Source of the DNA: Clavelina lepadiformis
Taxonomy: Eukaryota > Chordata > Ascidiacea > Aplousobranchia > Clavelinidae
DNA length: 64,000 nt
Direction: 5' to 3'
Assembly: GCF_947623445.1 (NCBI RefSeq)
Contig: NC_135243.1
Location: 5,644,501-5,708,500 of the forward strand
In this document: positions 23,766-35,067 of the stretch, in pieces
Numbering within the stretch: the stretch's first letter is position 1
How the letters are laid out: each line of letters opens with the position of its first letter
Translations under genes and position numbers: made by a program
The notes under the pieces: model-generated
What the model saw: only the letters and a program-made list of their open reading frames with translations
What the model was told of the DNA's origin: nothing
The model's database searches: none

Positions 23766-23916
23766 GAAAAAATTTTCTCGACTTAAGCGGCGTTAAATTT
23801 GCTGCAAAAGACTAATTTCTTTCTGGCTTTAACTTATCTTTTACGCCATTTTGAGCCAGGTTTAAACCCAGACCACCGAAAAATGTAACTATTTCATGAA
23901 TATTTATGGTACGTGT

Positions 23917-26029
23917 CCCAGTCGGAAATTATACCAGATTATGTATGGCCAATTGATCACTTATGTCTGATTATAACAGATTATGTATGTAATATGTTTG
24001 TTCGTAAGAAAGAGTTACATAATCTTACATATATCGTAGTTTATCATAAACAGCCCATCGATGGTTCATGGTACCTTTCTAAACCTTGCCTCAAGTAAGA
24101 ATTTCTTGCATAATGTTGGTATAAAAATCGAAATTTTTTATGTACGTTTTATCAAAAATATTGGATTGTTATTTACGTATCCTTTTACCAAACTTGAAAG
24201 ACGTTATTTCTGCATGTCACTGAAAGCCTACCAGGTAATTGGAAGCAATTAATTGTATATGGACTATAGATGATTACCAACATTGTAGGTGTGAAAATTG
24301 TAGGCTATAATATGATAATGATCACACAGTAGGTACTGTATTGTAATGATAATTGTGGTGGTTCGATATTACAATAAGTGGCGATAAAATGCAAGGCGCA
24401 AGTAGAACAATTAACCGGTTAACTTAATTATAAATTATTATTATAAGATGGAATGTACATTTTCAAAATTTTATGTAAAAACGCAAAATTGTTCCTTTTG
24501 GAATCATTTGTAGTTATAAAACCTAACTCACTGCCACGCTTTCAACAGCTTGTACACAATATTCGTTTTCAACATGGCGACCAAATCGCAAACCTTTGTA
24601 GTTGTTCTCTTTACGCCGAAGAGTTTCTACGTCATCACTCTACCCATAGTTCTACCGATAAGGTTTTTCCCTTGACCAATCGCGTGGCATTGATTTATTT
24701 CGCGCTTTTTTTTACGAAATCTAGCCTCATGGGAATTCTTTTTCTTTGTCTTGAATTCCTGTCCTTAGATCTGATGAGCCCGTGAGGCCGTGACTTGTTT
24801 GCTAGTGATAGTTAGCGCTATTCCTATAGTGCTTGTTAGTTAACCCCTAGTTCTTTTGTGTTAGCCTAGCACATCAGTTTAATCCCAGCCAATTTAGTAT
24901 GAATTGGAAGTTGAAAAAAAAATTGGAAGTTATTTAGCTGCAATGTATTGTAGCCTATCAGTCAAGTGAGTACGTAGGCCTAAGTATTAATTGTTGTGTA
25001 TGACTATACGCAGGTAATACAAATATTGTTTAGTTGGCATTACTGAGACATTTTTGTGAGGTTTTGTAATCTTGTAGCATGTAACTCGCTAACAGGAGAA
25101 ACAAAACATCACAGAAATATCATTTTACCCGAAGCAAACCTTTTTGTGTAAACTCATTTAGATTAACGAGACTTACCTGTTCCATTATTTTTATTAGGTT
25201 TGTATGAAAAGTGCTGCCGATTAGCGTATACTACGCAGCAGTGCTCAACCAGTGAGCCAGATGCTGAGGAATGTAACCAAAATGCAAGATCACTATCAAG
25301 TCTTGTACGAACTGATGATGAAAGGTAAATACTCTTCCATTTACTGTTATCATTGCTGAAAATTGCTGGCATTCATTCTTGGTTCGTGTGTGTTTATTGT
25401 AGATGTTTGAAAATGTGAAATTTTTTAGTCTATGTTAAACCTAATGTCAATGTTTAACACCAGTTTGTATTTAGTGGAGTCGGAGATTGGGATGGTGGGA
25501 GGGAAAAGAGGGCTGCAGCTTTGACAATATCCTAAAGACCAAAAGAGCCGCATTAGAGTGTCACATTTCTCACGTTTTGTCTGAGGACGATCGAATCTTG
25601 CAGCAGTGGGGAAGAAATACACACTCACCTATAAAGAATTCTTATTTTATCTTCGTTTCATTTTCTAATTTCCTGCGTTCTTGCTTTTGTCAAGTAAAAC
25701 TCTCAATAAATATCATTTAAAACGTATACGTTGCATTAAGCCGCAAATGATCGTAGCTATTAGTAATGTTACTGAAAGGGTTTTATGTCAGGTAAAGACT
25801 AGGCCCAGAGAAAAATATAAGATAATTTTTCTCAGGCTCTTGCATGGTTATATAAGGCTTATGATCGGTCGCCATACTTGGCCCAAGCATTGCCCATTGT
25901 CAAATTTCCTGACCTCTTTCTAACATATATCTCTGGCTGTTGAATGGCGGACGTACCTTGGGCCAACTTTGTTCTTAACATGTGCGGTAGATATCACATA
26001 GTAAGGCCAAAGATAAATTTCTGACTGGG
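23917..26029. mobile_element. Unclassified 2.1-kb element with short inverted ends
   Basis: In unit 2 the sequence reads straight through CACGTGTAGGTCGCG (34722-34736). In unit 1 the same site is split: ACGTGT at 23911-23916, then 2.1 kb, then GTAGGTCGCG from 26030. The inserted DNA starts CCCAGTCGGAAATTATA and its other end, inverted, reads CCCAGTCAGAAATTTA. The simplest reading is an insertion with 15-bp imperfect inverted ends and a GT dinucleotide duplicated. No transposase was recognised inside, and the superfamily is open. Confidence 0.55.
25198..25534 (+). CDS. Possible two-exon coding fragment inside the 2.1-kb element
   Basis: An open segment at 25198-25324 has an acceptor (TTTTATTAG) before it and a donor (GTAAAT) after it. 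It encodes a cysteine-containing stretch, LYEKCCRLAYTTQQCS and onward. Joined in phase to 25475-25534 it reaches a stop. A competing longer frame exists in the second segment, so the model is weak. No family resemblance. It could be a transposon-encoded remnant or chance. Confidence 0.18.
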
Positions 26030-26789
26030 GTAGGTCGCGCTCAATGAAATAGGCGCAGCTTTGACTAACGGCAAGCATCCTTAATACCTGAAGGCGTTGC
26101 CATGATGCTCACCGAAACCGAACTCTGTCTACTCAACTCAAAAAGCCTGGAAGCGAATTATCGTGTGGACTGATGCCTCCCTCACAGGCCTTGTTGATGC
26201 AGCAGAACACACTTCGCGACTGGAGTAGTCGCAATTTTACTTTCTGTAATATTTTCAGCTAATTTGTTTTTCAGATATTGGGGTAAAGATTTTAGGTTCC
26301 TGTACGGTTCACTGTATACACAAACAATAATCTATAAAAATTCAACAAGAGATGTCTTCGCAAACACTGTATTTAAAATGTCACCAATGTTTGAATATGA
26401 TTTAATGAGCCAATCACCAAATTTTCACAAATAAGCAAATCACTTCTAACATTTACGTTACGCTGATGTGAGGTTAATCTGAAATTGCAATGATTTATAT
26501 AAAGAGGTTTCATATTTGCACAAGAGCGATAAAAAAAACGGAACATGACGAAATGAGATAATTTTCTACTGGAATTGCACATTAGGTTATTGCAAAGTAA
26601 ATTTCACCAACAAACTTCTATAAGTGCCATAACAAACATCACAACTGCATAAACAAAACATACCCTACTAAAATCAATACACAACAGAAATCGTTATTGT
26701 ACGGATCAATTTCCAGTAATATAAATTTTGATTGAATAATTAATCATTACTCAAGTAAGTGCTCTTTGAAAGGATGCCTGTAAATTGTC
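26030..26789. other. Unit 1, 3' flank of AKR copy 1
   Basis: Non-coding sequence with counterparts in units 2 and 3. It contains the intact ATTTAAAA site (26368-26375) that is duplicated by the hAT insertion in unit 2. No separate gene was recognised. Confidence 0.6.
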
Positions 26790-29700
26790 TTATCCCAAGT
26801 TGACGTCATTTTCGTTCTCGGAAAGCTTTTCACGGTACCTGCGAACATCCACGCCTTCCCAGTTGGCATTGTTGAGTGGTTTAAAAAACCTTGGAAAAAA
26901 TAGGGAATTAGTTTTTTCCAAAAACATTGCAAGTGTTACAACACAAATCAATAAGAAAATATCATTATCATCACATGCTTTAAAACACAAGTATTCGGAT
27001 ATGTTGTGTATTAATCATTTCACGTCAATATGTTTTTTCTTCAGGTTACCATATTCAAAGAAATAATTTTGTGGTCCACTCTAATTGCTTTGAACAAGGA
27101 TGTAAAGGGAAACTTACTTGTCCATAACCTCATCCGAAACTTTTCGTTCATGGTCAGTGATGCCGTGTTTCAAAACTTCCAAGTTGGTGAGAAGATTTTT
27201 CATGCTGTGAATAAGACAGCAAAATTAACCTTTGAAAAGATTTATCAAACGATTTATGCATTTGGTAAAGACAAACCGTTTTTCTTTAGTACTTTTCCTC
27301 CCTGGATTAATTTAAACATAACATGACCACAATCAATTAGTCAACAAACATACAGAGTTGTGAATTTTTAGTTACAACACTCTCAACCAACAAACCATAT
27401 CACCAAGAAAAGAAATGCAAATGTTATTATAAGAGTAGGAAAATGTTTGAAGTTAACACACAGGTTAAGCAGTTTAACTTATATCTAGGCACAGGCTGCG
27501 GTGTGGAATCAAATACCAGTAATTTTTCTGAAACCTTAGATCCAGACTATGAACGTAAACGATCATACGACGCTGATATAAGGGCAGCGTATTATGTTAA
27601 TGTCCACGTTTTTAACCTTTAATCACAAGGACAGATTACCTGGCAGTTCCTATTAAGGTGGTATGTATCCCAGGTTGTTCGAGAGAAAAACGTGTTGCAA
27701 TTTTTGCGATATCAACATCCTTACTTTGGCAGAACTCAGCTGCTTGTCTGCAAACTGATCGAATATTTTCTCCGGCACGATGCCACTTAGCAGGTCCTCG
27801 ATTAGTGAGTAATCCCATTGATAAAATGGAGGCATTGATCACACCAACACCTTTAGACTGTGGGAAATATAGATTTCAGTTCAAAAGTTTGTCTGCTATG
27901 AAAGTAAGTAATGTTACGCTTAAACAAGAAAACTAGTGTATTAAAAATACAATATGACCTGTGTATACAGTCGAATCCGGTTAATTGCGTAGACAATTTG
28001 CCAAGCCTTTTTATGCGATTAAATAAATTATGCGTTTATGCGGAAGTACAAAGTCCACTTGTTGTCTTACTTGACGTGCGAAGCTGGTGACGTGTAAAAA
28101 CGTTAACACGCAAAACACTAACGTTTATTGTATATCGCGATCATCCTTTCATTCAAACACGCAAAACACACTGACGTTTATTGTTTAATCAAGAAGAATA
28201 CTGCGCGATTGTTGTTTGTTTAATTTTTATTTGCATACTTTCTTGCATTTGTGTTTCTAAACCAGTGGTTCCCAAACTTTATCTACTCGCGTACCATTTT
28301 TTTGGTTCATGCAGCGTTCTCGTACCACCTACAACTGCAATTAACTACAGATTGCAATTAACCGGATTTGACAGTAGTATGATCACACACTATAGGGCCT
28401 ATAGCCTACATTCAATGCAGAAAACAGTACTGGTAACAGATTAAAACTTGAGAAATGCAAACTAGTTCAATAATAAAGATACATCATACTTGAAAATAAG
28501 GAATGTATTCGCCCAATGAATTGTCGTTCATTGATGCATGGCAATATGTAAGGACGGTGTCGATCTTCACTGGTGATTTTTCCAGAACAGTTCTTATTTG
28601 AAAAAAATGAGATTATTTATCTGGATGTTTATTTTTTAGATAACAGATATGCAGATTATACGTTTAATATGTGAAAAATTTCAAAATTGTGTCACAGTAA
28701 TTATCGTTTTCAGAAAGATTGAAACAGTACCTTCCAAATAAATAAGAAAGTTATAGAACTTCGTAACAATAATAGCATAAAAAATATGGTAAAAACCTAA
28801 AATTTTCCATAGGATATCCTGTTATTCCAATATGCCGAACTTTTCCAGCATCTTTCACTTTTTGCAATGCGGGAAGAGTTTCATTAATTACGATGTCAAG
28901 ACTTGGAGCAAATTCCATGTCGTGAATCTGTGTAGAATTTTCAACTTTATGACTACACCATTATACCAAAATGCAAGATAAAATATATACAGTATACTGC
29001 TGCAATAAGCCTTAAAACATCAATCATCAAAAATCTGAAATACCTGGAAATTATTTATGATATATATACGATCTAGAAGTTCTTGTTTCTAATGGTACAC
29101 GTCATATTTACGATATTATGGTTGTAGTATCAGTATGTAATTATGTATTGGCAGAATTTTCGTGAACATTTTAGCAAATGTATAAATGTAATTGACTTAA
29201 TGGAATGAAAAGATATGCAATAATTAGAGTTGTTAAAAGCTGAAGGTCAACACATTTTTGTGGAAACATACCTGAATTGTATCAATATATTCCACGCCCA
29301 AATGATTTAAACTTTCATCTACTGACTGAATCACTCTCTCGGCACGAAAATCAAACATTTTCGACGTTTCTGGTAGATAGCGACCCACTTTGGTATTGAG
29401 GTAATATGCTTGTCTTGGGAATTTTGGTAAAATCATCCCAAGAACTTTTTCGCTTTTTGTGTGTCCATACCATGGGGCTGTATCAATCATATTAATACCA
29501 AGCTGGATTGCTTTTTCTACAACTTGGACAGATTCTTGATCATCAGTTGCGCGATATACACTTCCAATTGCAGAACCACCTAAAGCAGTATACGTTTCAC
29601 TTTCATATTTTCAGAGATACCCTTCATTGACTTATAGTATTGAGTGAATATATATATATCAGAATCAGCATCTAGGCTATGTGTAGGTTTTTGCAATTTT

Positions 29701-29989
29701 TCACTACATATAGCACTAAGAATAAAATAGATCAAAAAGTAGAGGTAAAACCTGAAGTATTTCATTTAAAAACTTGACTGTGTTTTGTGAAGAAGAGTTA
29801 CTTAAATTGTACATTAATGCACATATCACATGTGAGCACTGTTCTAAAAGCTTAAACATACCAAATGTCATTGAAGATACAATCATATCGGTTTTCCCAA
29901 GCTGGGTGTATTTCATCTTCGACAAATCCTTTACATCATGAAAGCCTTCCACAAAAGTTGGAGGTCTGGTTAATGCAAAAGTGTAGTAA
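26790..29989 (-). CDS. L-galactose dehydrogenase-like aldo-keto reductase, copy 1
   Basis: NAD(P)-dependent oxidoreductase of the aldo-keto reductase family, closest by eye to plant L-galactose dehydrogenase and its insect homologues. Exons in transcript order: 29989-29862, 29579-29272, 28927-28797, 28592-28490, 27857-27640, 27204-27118, 26889-26790; phases agree. The catalytic tetrad is visible: Asp and Tyr in NMIDTAPWYG, Lys in NTKVGRY, His in QIHDMEF. Further family blocks are PPTFVEGFHD, IGITGYPMENF, SKGVGVINAS and MGLLTNRGPAKWH. The normal WHPA motif reads WHRA here (CCT-type Pro to Arg), a change not shared with copies 2 and 3. The first exon listed has no ATG in frame before PPTFVEGF and is preceded by an acceptor-like TTGACAG, so a short upstream exon is probably missing. 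Otherwise translation could begin at MKYTQLGKTD. Substrate in animals is not known. Confidence 0.85.
27968..28374. mobile_element. Tigger/pogo-type MITE in AKR copy 1
   Basis: The left end is CAGTCGAATCCGGTTAATTG. The right end, inverted, is CTGTCAAATCCGGTTAATTG. TA flanks both sides (27966-27967 and 28375-28376). AKR copy 3 retains the empty site (GTGTATAGTATGAAC near 47343). The interior includes a partial direct repeat (about 28101-28130 and 28157-28186) and, at 28265, a hAT-like CAGTGGTTCCCAAAC end that may be a nested relic. It lies in the intron between AKR exons 4 and 5. Confidence 0.8.
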
Positions 29990-30433
29990 CTGTCAATCAA
30001 TATATTTACACTGATAAAGACAAATTCTTTAACCTGTTTGCAGCAATCTTTTATCGTTTCACATTGTGTATGGTTTAATTTTTATTAGCTTCAACTCACA
30101 AGTTGGATGACATCTTTTATTAACTTCTGTAAGCTTTTGATGTAAGGAAATACCAAACAGTGATCACCAATCACCTGAGGCGATGAACTGATTCAAATGT
30201 AGGAGTTTATGAAAAAGTGATCCCAACTGTCAAGACAAAATTTATAATAAGACAAAACCGAAACCAAATCGTTTATGAAAAACTTACTAGCAAAATAATC
30301 TCCGAAACTTTTATGAAACTATACTTTGCAATTCTGGATCAAGAGCTACTTATATCATACACTTATCTAGCTTTTGATTACTAACAATCTAGACACACAT
30401 GATTTCTTGTGGCACACACAATGTTCTGGTTCA

Positions 30434-30628
30434 GGGATGTCCAACCTGCGGCCCGCGGGCCACATTGCGGCCAGCCTGAGATTTTTGTGCGGCCCGCTAG
30501 TCATTTTCACTCCAAAAGTATGTACTTTATATACCCATTTTTCTTGAAATTTTATAGGTACTGCGGCCCATTGAATTATTTCAAGTGACAATGTGGCCCA
30601 CTATAATAAAAGGTTGGACATCCCTGTC
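30434..30628. mobile_element. hAT-type MITE upstream of AKR copy 1
   Basis: The left end is CAGGGATGTCCAACCTGCGG and the right end, inverted, is CAGGGATGTCCAACCTTTTA. The interior is short and GC-rich, with several CGGCCCGC-type motifs. Unit 2 lacks it (GTTCTATTTGATC near 41988). Flanks TCTGGTT and TCTAGTT are near-identical and probably the decayed 8-bp target duplication typical of hAT. Confidence 0.75.
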
Positions 30629-30629
30629 T

Positions 30630-33466
30630 AGTTGATCTTGTATGTTTCAATCAATTAGAAACCTGCTTTTGGCAGAGCTACCAACGCAGCAAAATAACTG
30701 TCTTTTAGTTTAAAGTTACTTATAATTAATCAAAAGTGTATTTCTCGTCAGAACTAGTCAACTAGCCATTCCATTTTAAACATTTATTGAGCTCCCACAA
30801 AAGTATTCAATTGCTCTTTACTTCCATCTCTGTTTTAGTCTCATCAAGCGAAAAAACAACAGGACGAAACCTGAAGGTAAATCCGAATGCATTGTACTTA
30901 AAATCACCACTTGTAACCTGTACAATTTTGCTTTCATGGCAGTGAAACAGTTAACATTGCACTATACTATAACGCTTTTCATTTAACTTATCATACAACT
31001 TTTTGAAGTAGAAGATATTACAATGCATTAGATCGCAAAACATTATACAACGTCAGCAAACTAGTAGTTAAAACTTAAAAGGTAAACAAAACATCAGCGT
31101 TTAGGCCATAGTTCATTACAATCAATGATTAGCATGGAAAAAAATCCTTTTGGTAGAATTCACTAACATGAAAAGTCGAGAAGAACAAGGTAATAATTTC
31201 GATTAATTACAATTTGGTTAACCAAGTAGCTTCTTGAAGTTAGATGACAACAACCTTTTTAAACTTATCAAAATGTATTTTCTGTTTACAGTAGTCAAAC
31301 TTTCAGTCTAAAAATTATATATTCATATTCAAAAAACTTGTTTCAAATAATCGTAGCAAACCGTCACGAGTTTAACAATGAAAAGATAGTCTTACTAAAA
31401 GAATTTTTGCAGCCGTTTAAGCAAGCGTTTTCCTGCAAATTGATTAAACAGACTTTCTAATCTTAAGTTTGCAAAACATTAACACGAACTAACCATTAAA
31501 ATAAACCCGAAACGTGACAGGAAACTAAGTCAGCATATGATTAATTAAAATTAGTTTGTGTATTACTTGTGTCGAGTATTACACAACAAACTCGTCTGTC
31601 ATAAAGACCGCACACTGGCGGCTATTGTTAGAATATGAGCGAGGACGATTGGTGGTTGATAACTTGTTTTGCTTCTGCTTCAATGATATGAGTTCTCATT
31701 TCTCAAAGAGCGTGATTATGCTGTTAGTTGCTTAATTCTGTCTATACAAATTGCTAAATAATAAAGTTCCCATTTTATTTATTATAAGACACAAAGGCTT
31801 TCACCTTTTGGCAAAGATTACTGAATGTTACATTGTGCTTGCTAACATGTGAGAACGGTAAAAAGGTTAAAAAGGAAAGATTGCACACATTACATCGGTA
31901 GGCCTATATATATGTGGCAAACCAGTTCAAGCGAGGTAATTTATTTGAACGTCAGTAAAGAGAATTCAAGTCCGGTCAACAACTGCATTGCAATATCTCA
32001 AAATAAAATTCAAGCATTTCGAAAAATAACTCCTGACTCGTGACGTAACCGTCACAGGGCTATAGCATACCAAAGAAGAAGCTTGGATTAGAAGGATTAG
32101 AGCATCCTAATCAAATCTAATCCAATCTAATAGCTTATCATTAAACAAAAAACACGTTACAGCAAAGAGTTTTTGTTTGATAATAATAATCATAACAACA
32201 TATAAGAGGATGTCTATGAAAGTTACCGCCAAAATGTAACAAATAAAGCTTAGCAGCCCTGCACAGGTAACCATGACAACGACTGTTTTCTTCTGATTCA
32301 TGCAGGTCATGGGAGCCAATACATCACTAACTCAGAATGCAAAATCGACTGGAAAAAAGAAGAGCTGATGAACAGGTACCGGTATGAGTTTGTTTTACGT
32401 AGACTAGCCTTTTTGCCTAACGATAGTACCGTATAATAGCATAATAGCAAAGCAATTAGGCCTAGTACTGTATCACTGATATTACAGACCGATTTTAACA
32501 AGGGGGCACCTTTGCTAAAACTTAGCCTTGAGGTCCGCTTAGTCTTAATCCACCCTTGAATCGAAAGAACGTTAATAATGCTGACTGAAAACCTTGATTA
32601 GGTCATGACGATTGACACAGCCATTTATCGTTGATCTAAAAACCAATGCAAAATTGATGTTTTAATAGCTTTGTGATCTTGTGGTGGTGTCCATTTCTAA
32701 GTGGTTTTGAAAACATCAAATTACAATTCAATTTGCCGAAAAACTGTCATTAATCCAAGCTCTCTTGCAAGATAAAACATCAAGTAATTAGCTAATATGG
32801 AAAAACAGGTTACTTCACTTTAGATAGATAACGCAGCGTTGCAACCAGTTGTTGAACATAGGCAAGTAAATTTCGAAAAAGAACATGTAAAATTTAATTT
32901 ATTTTGGGATGTATTGAAATTAGATTTAAATTTTAGAAAAATATTCAGGTTAGGTTACGGCTTCTCTTTTATATGCTTCAAGATAACGGTAGGTTAACAA
33001 AGAACCGAAAAAAGGGATAGAAAGTTAATTGTGTTTTGGTTAAACACAACTCATAAGTAAGAAGCTTGAAGTGCTAAGTTGCATCTGATTTTTTTAGAAA
33101 ATGAGAAAACGATTAAAAAACCACCAGACAATATAACAAACCATTTGGGAAGAAATAGGACTTAGACTGTCTCAAAACCTGTTTTAATTACAGTTTAGGT
33201 TTTTGTTCCAAACTAACTTTCCTTAGATCATTTCCATATTTGTGCACAGCACTCGTGATGCTACAGAAACAATGAACATAAATCTTATTTCGAAGCGTTT
33301 TCGTATATAGACTCGACAACCAAGAACCTCTTTGTCGACTGCGTTTATCTGCTGTTTGTTCTCATTACTATTTCAGAACTTGTCCATTGACGGATTAATT
33401 TCGAAAGACTAACAGTTCAGACTCAACGTGACTTCCTATCCCACTTTGAGATTCTTATTTTGCAAG
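30630..33466. other. Unit 1, non-coding right part
   Basis: Sequence conserved in unit 2 (about 42000-44620) and partly in unit 3. Short hydrophobic frames on the minus strand near 32107-32501 are disrupted in unit 2 and are not called as genes. A roughly 500-bp stretch at about 31550-32060 is not shared with unit 2. Confidence 0.5.
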
Positions 33467-33468
33467 TA

Positions 33469-34231
33469 CAGTCGAATCCGCTTAATTCGGACACTGGATA
33501 ACCCGGACAACCGCTTTATTCGGCCAAAATGCTCGGGAACGGAACAAAAGTAAAAATTGAACGTAAAAAACTCTCGTTAATTCGAACAATTCTCCGCTTA
33601 ATTCGGACACAGGTTCGCAATTCCTATAGTTAGGTTATGACACAATAAACAGTGTTTCGTCCGTTTTAACACAAGATGCAATTGCATTATGAGTGATTAT
33701 GGTGAAACAATGACGATCGATGCAGTAACAATCGACAATGAACTGATATAAGGCTGTGCCAGCTTCATAGTCGCTTTTACTTCGGTACAATTGCGTCCAT
33801 CTTGTAAAACAGAATGGTACAGAAAAGTTTTGCAGAAAAAGTGAAATTGCTCACTAAAGTAAACGAAGAAAAAAATAAAGACGCTTCCTTGACAGTTAGG
33901 CAGTTAGCTGGGTTGGTGGGGATATCAAAATACAGTATACAGATATACAGTATTTGTTGAATCGTTTGGTATCGAAATACTGTACAATACAACTAACCTG
34001 AAGGTATAACTCTTGTGCTTTTTGTGCGATCAGTGCCAATTACTGCAGTATAGCGCAGCTGCAATTCATTTATTACGCAACACAACAGTATTTTAAATGC
34101 GTTGTCTGCCTTTACGCATAACCATGAAACGAACAATTAATTTTCCGCTTAATTCAGACAAAGCCGTTTCTCCGCTTAATTCGGCCAAAAGTAAGCGGAA
34201 CCAAAGTGTCCGAATTAAGCGGAGTCGACTG
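33469..34231 (+). mobile_element. Tigger/pogo-type element with transposase remnant
   Basis: The left end is CAGTCGAATCCGCTTAATTC and the right end, inverted, is CAGTCGACTCCGCTTAATTC. TA flanks both sides (33467-33468 and 34232-34233). Unit 2 keeps the empty site GCAAGTATAGCATAAAA near 44625. The end motif CCGCTTAATTCGG recurs subterminally. It is 763 bp long, too short to be autonomous. Confidence 0.85.
33814..33960 (+). pseudogene. CENP-B/psq-type HTH fragment of a Tigger transposase
   Basis: A 48-residue frame contains KSFAEKVKLLTKVNEEKN followed by SLTVRQLAGLVGISK. This matches the psq/CENP-B N-terminal helix-turn-helix of Tigger/pogo transposases. It ends in a stop, and the rest of the transposase is missing. 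Its position inside TA-flanked ends supports the assignment. Confidence 0.6.
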
Positions 34232-34233
34232 TA

Positions 34234-34559
34234 TAGTAAAAAAAAGCTAACTATGAAAATGCTTGCACATACAATATATCAAAAAGTATCACTGTCTCAA
34301 ACTTTTCCAACGCAATAAAAACAACTATCTCTTCATTTCATTTGTAAGATCGATATTGTAAGACCCCGAAATAAAACGAGTTCGGTTTATAACGCCTCTC
34401 GTCAATTGTGATGGCTCCGATAAATTTCGTCTAACGATTTCGCGATAAACAAGAGACAGGTCAAACAACACGAAATGGTAAATTAAATCTTTGCCTCCGA
34501 GGAATTGAGTGAAACTGCTGGGCTGAAATTAAATTGAAGATGCATGCGCACTACTGCCG
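34234..34559. other. Unit 1, right end; non-coding
   Basis: Alignable with 44640-44950 at the right end of unit 2. No gene recognised. Confidence 0.5.
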
Positions 34560-35067
34560 TTGATAAAATTGAAAATTGAAAAAATTTGCCCGGCTTAAAG
34601 CGGCATTTACACTTGTTTCAAAAGACTAATTTCTTTATAGCTTTAACTTGTACTTTATGCAATTTCGAGACAGGTGTAAACCCAGACCACCAAAAACTTA
34701 ACTATTTCGTGAAATTTTACCGCACGTGTAGGTCGCGCTCAATGAAATAGGTGCAGCTGTGACTAACGGCAAGCATTATTAATACCTGAAGACGTTGCCA
34801 TGATGCTCACCGAAACCAAACTCTGTCTACTCAACTCAAAAAGCCTGGAAGCGAATTATCGTTTGGACTGATGCCGCCCTCACAGGCCTTGTTGATGCAG
34901 CAGAACATACTTCGCGACAGGAGTAGTCGCCATTTTACTTTCTGTAATCTTTTCAGCTACTTCATTCGCAGATATTGGGGTAAAGGTTTTAGGTTCCTGT
35001 ACGGTTCACTGTATACACAAACAATAATCTATAAAAATTCAACCAGAGACGCCTTCGCAAACACTGT

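Larger units (their letters stand above)
23766..34559. repeat. Tandem segmental duplication, unit 1
   Basis: First of three tandem units, each carrying one aldo-keto reductase gene on the minus strand. Homology to unit 2 is visible at the left edge (23766-23916 against about 34570-34730), through the gene, and across the non-coding right part up to about 34559. Unit 1 carries an unclassified 2.1-kb element, two Tigger-type elements and one hAT MITE that the other units lack. Confidence 0.8.

Noticed and set aside
27658..27936. Plus-strand 92-aa frame repeated at 39649 and 47040
   Set aside because: It is the antisense shadow of AKR exon 5, conserved only because the exon is.
32107..32501. 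Hydrophobic minus-strand frames that resemble membrane segments
   Set aside because: The equivalent region in unit 2 (43203-43451) has indels that change the frame, so there is no sign of selection on a protein.
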